The notes under the pieces were generated by a model, which did no database searches, was not told the DNA's origin, and saw only the letters and a list, made by a program, of their open reading frames with translations. From Gemmatimonadota bacterium (lineage in GTDB: Bacteria > Gemmatimonadota > Gemmatimonadetes > Gemmatimonadales > Gemmatimonadaceae): a DNA stretch of 8,085 bases. The first letter of the stretch is position 1. Each line of letters begins with the position of its first letter. The position numbers and the translations under genes are program-made. This document shows, in pieces, positions 5,603 to 8,085 of the stretch. Location of the stretch: NCBI GenBank assembly GCA_023249395.1, contig JAHFCS010000076.1, positions 1 to 8,085 on the forward strand. The letters are read 5' to 3'.

Positions 5603-7687
5603 CTAGTGAACGACGCCTACGGTCGCCGAGCCAACTGGACGAGCGTATCGATTGTACCAGCTCATCATGTAGAGCTGTGTCCTGATCCAGTTCGACGGCT
5701 TCGATCCCGTGCCGTGATACTCACCCTCGAAGCGAAGGAGCGTCGCCGGCACACCGCGCATCTTGAGAGCTGCATAGTACTCCTCCGACTGCGGCATCGG
5801 CGTGCGCCGGTCGAGCTCGCCGGTCATCAAAAGCGTCGGGGTCGTCACGTTGCCGACGTACATCAGCGGCGACTGCTTCATCCACTGTTCGGGCTTTTCC
5901 CAGAATGGCGCGTCGAAGAAATTGTAGGTGAAGAGAGGAATATCGGTTTGCCCGGCCATACTGACCCAGTCTATCACCGGGCAGCGCACGGCCGCGGCCG
6001 CGAATCGATTCGTGTGGCCGATCACCCAGCTCGACAGCACACCGCCGCCGCTGCACCCGCCGACATACATGCGCGTCTGGTCGATGTAGCCGCGACCGAC
6101 CACCGTGTCCACTCCCGCCATGAGATCGTCGTAGTCCACGCTCGGATACGCGTGCTCGATCGCGTTGCCGAAGGCACTGCCATATCCGGTGCTGCCACGC
6201 GGATTGGTGTAGAGCACGACGAAGCCGTTCGCCGCGAAATTCTGGAATTGCGGATTGAACGCCACGGTGTACTCACTGTGCGGACCACCGTGAATCTCCA
6301 GTATCAGCGGGTATTTCTTCGAGGCGTTGAACGATGGCGGCTTCACGATCCAGCCATCGATCTTCGCACTGCCGGTCGACTAGTACGTGAACTTCTCCAC
6401 CTGGCCGAGCTGAATTGCGCCGAGTACGTCGGCGTTTGCCGAAGTGAGGCGGACGATCGGTACGCCGGTCTTTCTCAGATCCACTCGGACAACGTCGTTT
6501 GGTCTCTCGTAGGTTGCCTCGAGCGCAGCAGCGACACCGCTTTTCGAGACCGACCCGAGTGACAGAGTGTGGACGCCGGTCGTCAGCGGGCGCACAGCAC
6601 CGTTGGTTCCGGCGAACATGATGTTCGACGTCCCGTGATCTTCGCTGGAGAAGTACACCCCACTGCCGTCGCTCGCCCACGTCATCGGCCCTGCATCGCG
6701 ATCCAGGGTTCCCGATATCTTGCGCATGGCGCCGCCTTCGACTGGAATCACGTAAACGTCGGACGCGTGATAGCTCGCCTTCGTCGCCGGATATCCGTCG
6801 AACGCGATTGACTTCCCGTCGGGGGACACCACGGGTCCGGTCCAGCTGCCGTCATCTGTCGTGAGCCGTCGTGCCGCACCACTCGCCACGTCCACCAGGT
6901 AGATGTTGGAGTTCCGGTAGTTGAGATCGGCAGTCGCGTCGCTCATTCCATCCACGACGATGCTTCGTCCATCGGGTGTCCAGCACCAGCCGACACTCAT
7001 GTCGAGGCCGTCGAAGCGCGCTCCCACGCTCCAGTCGCCGGAGGTCACCTGCCTCGGAGTTCCGCCGTCGCTCGTCACGACGAAGAGGTGGCGGTAGCCC
7101 GCCTCCATGAATCCGCGCTGGTCCTGCTTGAAGTGAAGCTGCTGCACGATTCGCGGGTCGCCTGTCCACTTGGCGCCGCTTGGAGTCTTGGGCATGTCGA
7201 TCTTCCAGACTGGCGTCTTCGGGACGAACATGCTGAAGCCGATCCATTTTCCGTCGGGTGACCAGTGCGGGTCGGCAGGCGATTCGAGAACCCTCGTCAC
7301 CTGCGACGCTGGCCCGTCGGTGCCAACCCACCGCACGAACAGCTGCGTCCCCTTGGGCTCTCCTTCCGCGAGATACGCGATGCGAGCGCCGTCGGGTGAC
7401 CAGCGCGGCGTCGATCCTTTCGACAGGAACCGGTTGTGGGAGCCGTCGGCGTCAACGATCCAGAGCGAGGTCTCCCACTTGTCCTCCATCTGGTTCACGT
7501 AGCGCCGCGTGTAAATGATCTGCCGACCGTCGGGCGAGATCTGCGGATCGGATATCCGCTCGAGGTCGAGCGAGTGCACAGTCGTGAAGAGCGATGGAGA
7601 CTGGGTCTCCTGGCCGACGAAGATCGCGGGAGCAAGGACGAATGCCATCGCGAACGCGAGGAGCGCAGTCAAGCGGGAAGATCTCAT
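5603..7687 (-). pseudogene. Exported S9 family peptidase (prolyl oligopeptidase/acylaminoacyl type) interrupted by an in-frame TAG
   Basis: One frame of 694 codons plus stop that would encode a full S9 peptidase, except that codon 436 is TAG (6382-6380). Residues 1-25 are a signal peptide-like hydrophobic start. Residues 44-350 carry at least six PD40/TolB-like propeller motifs, such as DPQISPDG, TPRWSPDG, DPHWSPDG, GWCWTPDG and PVVSPDG. After the TAG the alpha/beta-hydrolase domain continues without a shift: IHGGPH (465-470), nucleophile S546 in GGCSGGG, D626 in GELDRRTP and H658 in EYHGTG. The enzymes cleave short peptides, usually with a preference for proline or acylated N-termini. The ATG at 7687 has AGAGG at 7693-7697, five bases upstream. 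The second half has no good ribosome binding site before its first GTG at 6346, so independent translation is unlikely. The gene could be decayed, carry a sequencing error, or be read through. Confidence 0.85.
6380..6382 (-). other. In-frame amber stop between propeller and catalytic domain of the S9 peptidase
   Basis: The codons read EKFTY, TAG, STGSAKIDGW. In S9 homologues this linker normally runs on as FTYxSxDGxxIxGW, so the TAG replaces a variable residue with no loss of frame. A single change from AAG, GAG, TCG or TGG would give it. Three genes in the window (second ligase, KamA and this gene) also end with TAG, which argues that TAG is an ordinary stop in this organism. Confidence 0.85.
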
Positions 7688-7722
7688 GTGAACCTCTTTC
7701 GGAAGAGCCGACGTGATGCCGG

Positions 7723-7751
7723 AAACTACAGGCGAGGGTAAAGATTGTCGA
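7723..7751 (-). promoter_or_regulatory. Possible promoter of the S9 peptidase gene
   Basis: On the minus strand TCGACA (7751-7746) and TAGTTT (7728-7723) are 17 bases apart. The -35 matches five of six consensus positions, but the -10 matches only three. It lies 35 bases before the peptidase ATG, inside the 93-base gap between two divergent genes. That gap must also hold the promoter of the plus-strand gene at 7781, for which only a weak GATAAC at 7763-7768 is visible. Confidence 0.3.
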
Positions 7752-7780
7752 AGCGTGCACCGGATAACAGATTCCTTCTC

Positions 7781-8085
7781 ATGCCCGTGCGATCATCGCA
7801 GGAAGATTTCCTGCTTCGCGAGCTGCGGAAGGTTGCGGCGATGATCGCCCGCGCGCTCGGATTTCGTTCCCGCAGCGATTTGCCCGCGGCGAGAGCAGAA
7901 ATCGACAACGCATACGGGACTCTGCTCGGCCCCGAAGCTCCGCTCCTTCGCATGCTCGATGTCGAGTCGGTTGTGCGACTTGTAGCTCATCCGAAAAGAC
8001 TCGCAGCGCTCGCACGGCTGACCGCGGCTGACGCCACGCTCGCAAGTGACGCTGGGATGGCCGGCGAACAGCAGCGACTCATTGC
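7781..8085 (+). CDS. Hypothetical helical protein, 5' part only
   Basis: The frame opens at ATG 7781 and is still open at the window end, giving 101 codons. The protein begins MPVRSSQEDFLLRELRKVAA and continues as amphipathic helices rich in Leu, Ala and Arg, with segments such as ARAEIDNAYGTLLGPEAPLL and HPKRLAALARLTAADATLA. No signal peptide, transmembrane segment, cysteine or catalytic motif is visible. The pattern resembles small helical or TPR-like bacterial families of unknown function, possibly DUF6483-like from memory, and I do not assign it. The regular amphipathic pattern and lack of stops support coding over the minus-strand frames here. A TTG at 7745 is a possible earlier start. 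No good ribosome binding site is seen, so the start is uncertain. It is divergent from the S9 peptidase. Confidence 0.6.
   Translation, partial: MPVRSSQEDFLLRELRKVAAMIARALGFRSRSDLPAARAEIDNAYGTLLGPEAPLLRMLDVESVVRLVAHPKRLAALARLTAADATLASDAGMAGEQQRLI

Noticed and set aside
197..6382. A pyrrolysine link: radical-SAM lysine mutase, ATP-grasp ligases and an in-frame TAG in one window (as PylB, PylC and amber)
   Set aside because: KamA has the PLP lysine and lysine-binding aspartates that PylB lacks, the ligases are Ddl-like and not PylC-like, no PylS, PylD or tRNA(Pyl) is seen, and TAG ends three genes here normally.
4856..6562. A 568-codon plus-strand open frame across the esterase and S9 peptidase
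   Set aside because: It is antisense to two genes with clear catalytic motifs, it crosses their junction, and its protein is rich in Arg, His and Val with no recognisable fold. Long antisense frames are common in GC-rich DNA.
7248..7410. Repeated near-identical DNA words (ccgtcgggtgacca)
   Set aside because: They encode the SPDG turns of successive propeller blades in the S9 peptidase, so they are protein repeats and not a DNA element.

Overview
This is a GC-rich bacterial window (GC clearly above 60% in the genes by eye). It holds one plus-strand operon, one block of minus-strand exported hydrolases, two of them broken, and the start of a further plus-strand gene. The style (S9 beta-propeller peptidases and exported esterases beside radical-SAM and ATP-grasp genes) would fit Gemmatimonadota or a related soil phylum. 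That is an impression from gene style; no rRNA or marker gene is present to confirm it.

Positions 1-196 hold no convincing gene. An AT-rich island with A and T tracts is followed by a promoter-like pair, TTGCGC and TATACT. From there four genes run on the plus strand: two different D-Ala-D-Ala-ligase-like ATP-grasp ligases (197-1420 and 1526-2548), a GNAT acetyltransferase (2536-3120) and a lysine 2,3-aminomutase of the KamA family (3117-4277). Genes 2-3 and 3-4 overlap, so translation is probably coupled. The operon ends at a strong hairpin terminator (4299-4332). This gene set is the most interesting content. The mutase should make beta-lysine, the ligases should form amide bonds with amino acid substrates, and the acetyltransferase should acylate an amine. 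Together they suggest biosynthesis of a small beta-lysine-containing peptide or acetylated amino acid. The product cannot be read from the sequence. Neither ligase has the N-terminal substrate motif of true D-Ala-D-Ala ligases.

The minus-strand block, read from right to left, starts with an exported S9 prolyl-oligopeptidase-type peptidase (7687-5603), interrupted by an in-frame TAG between propeller and catalytic domain. Next is an orphan C-terminal fragment of a glycerophosphodiester phosphodiesterase (5589-5374), and then an intact secreted esterase of the esterase D / PF00756 type (5395-4331). The esterase runs into the same hairpin from the other side, so the terminator probably serves both directions. 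The truncated and nonsense-carrying genes suggest decay, although a base-calling error at the TAG is possible.

At the right edge, a divergent plus-strand gene begins at 7781 and runs off the window. It encodes an unrecognised, mostly helical protein.
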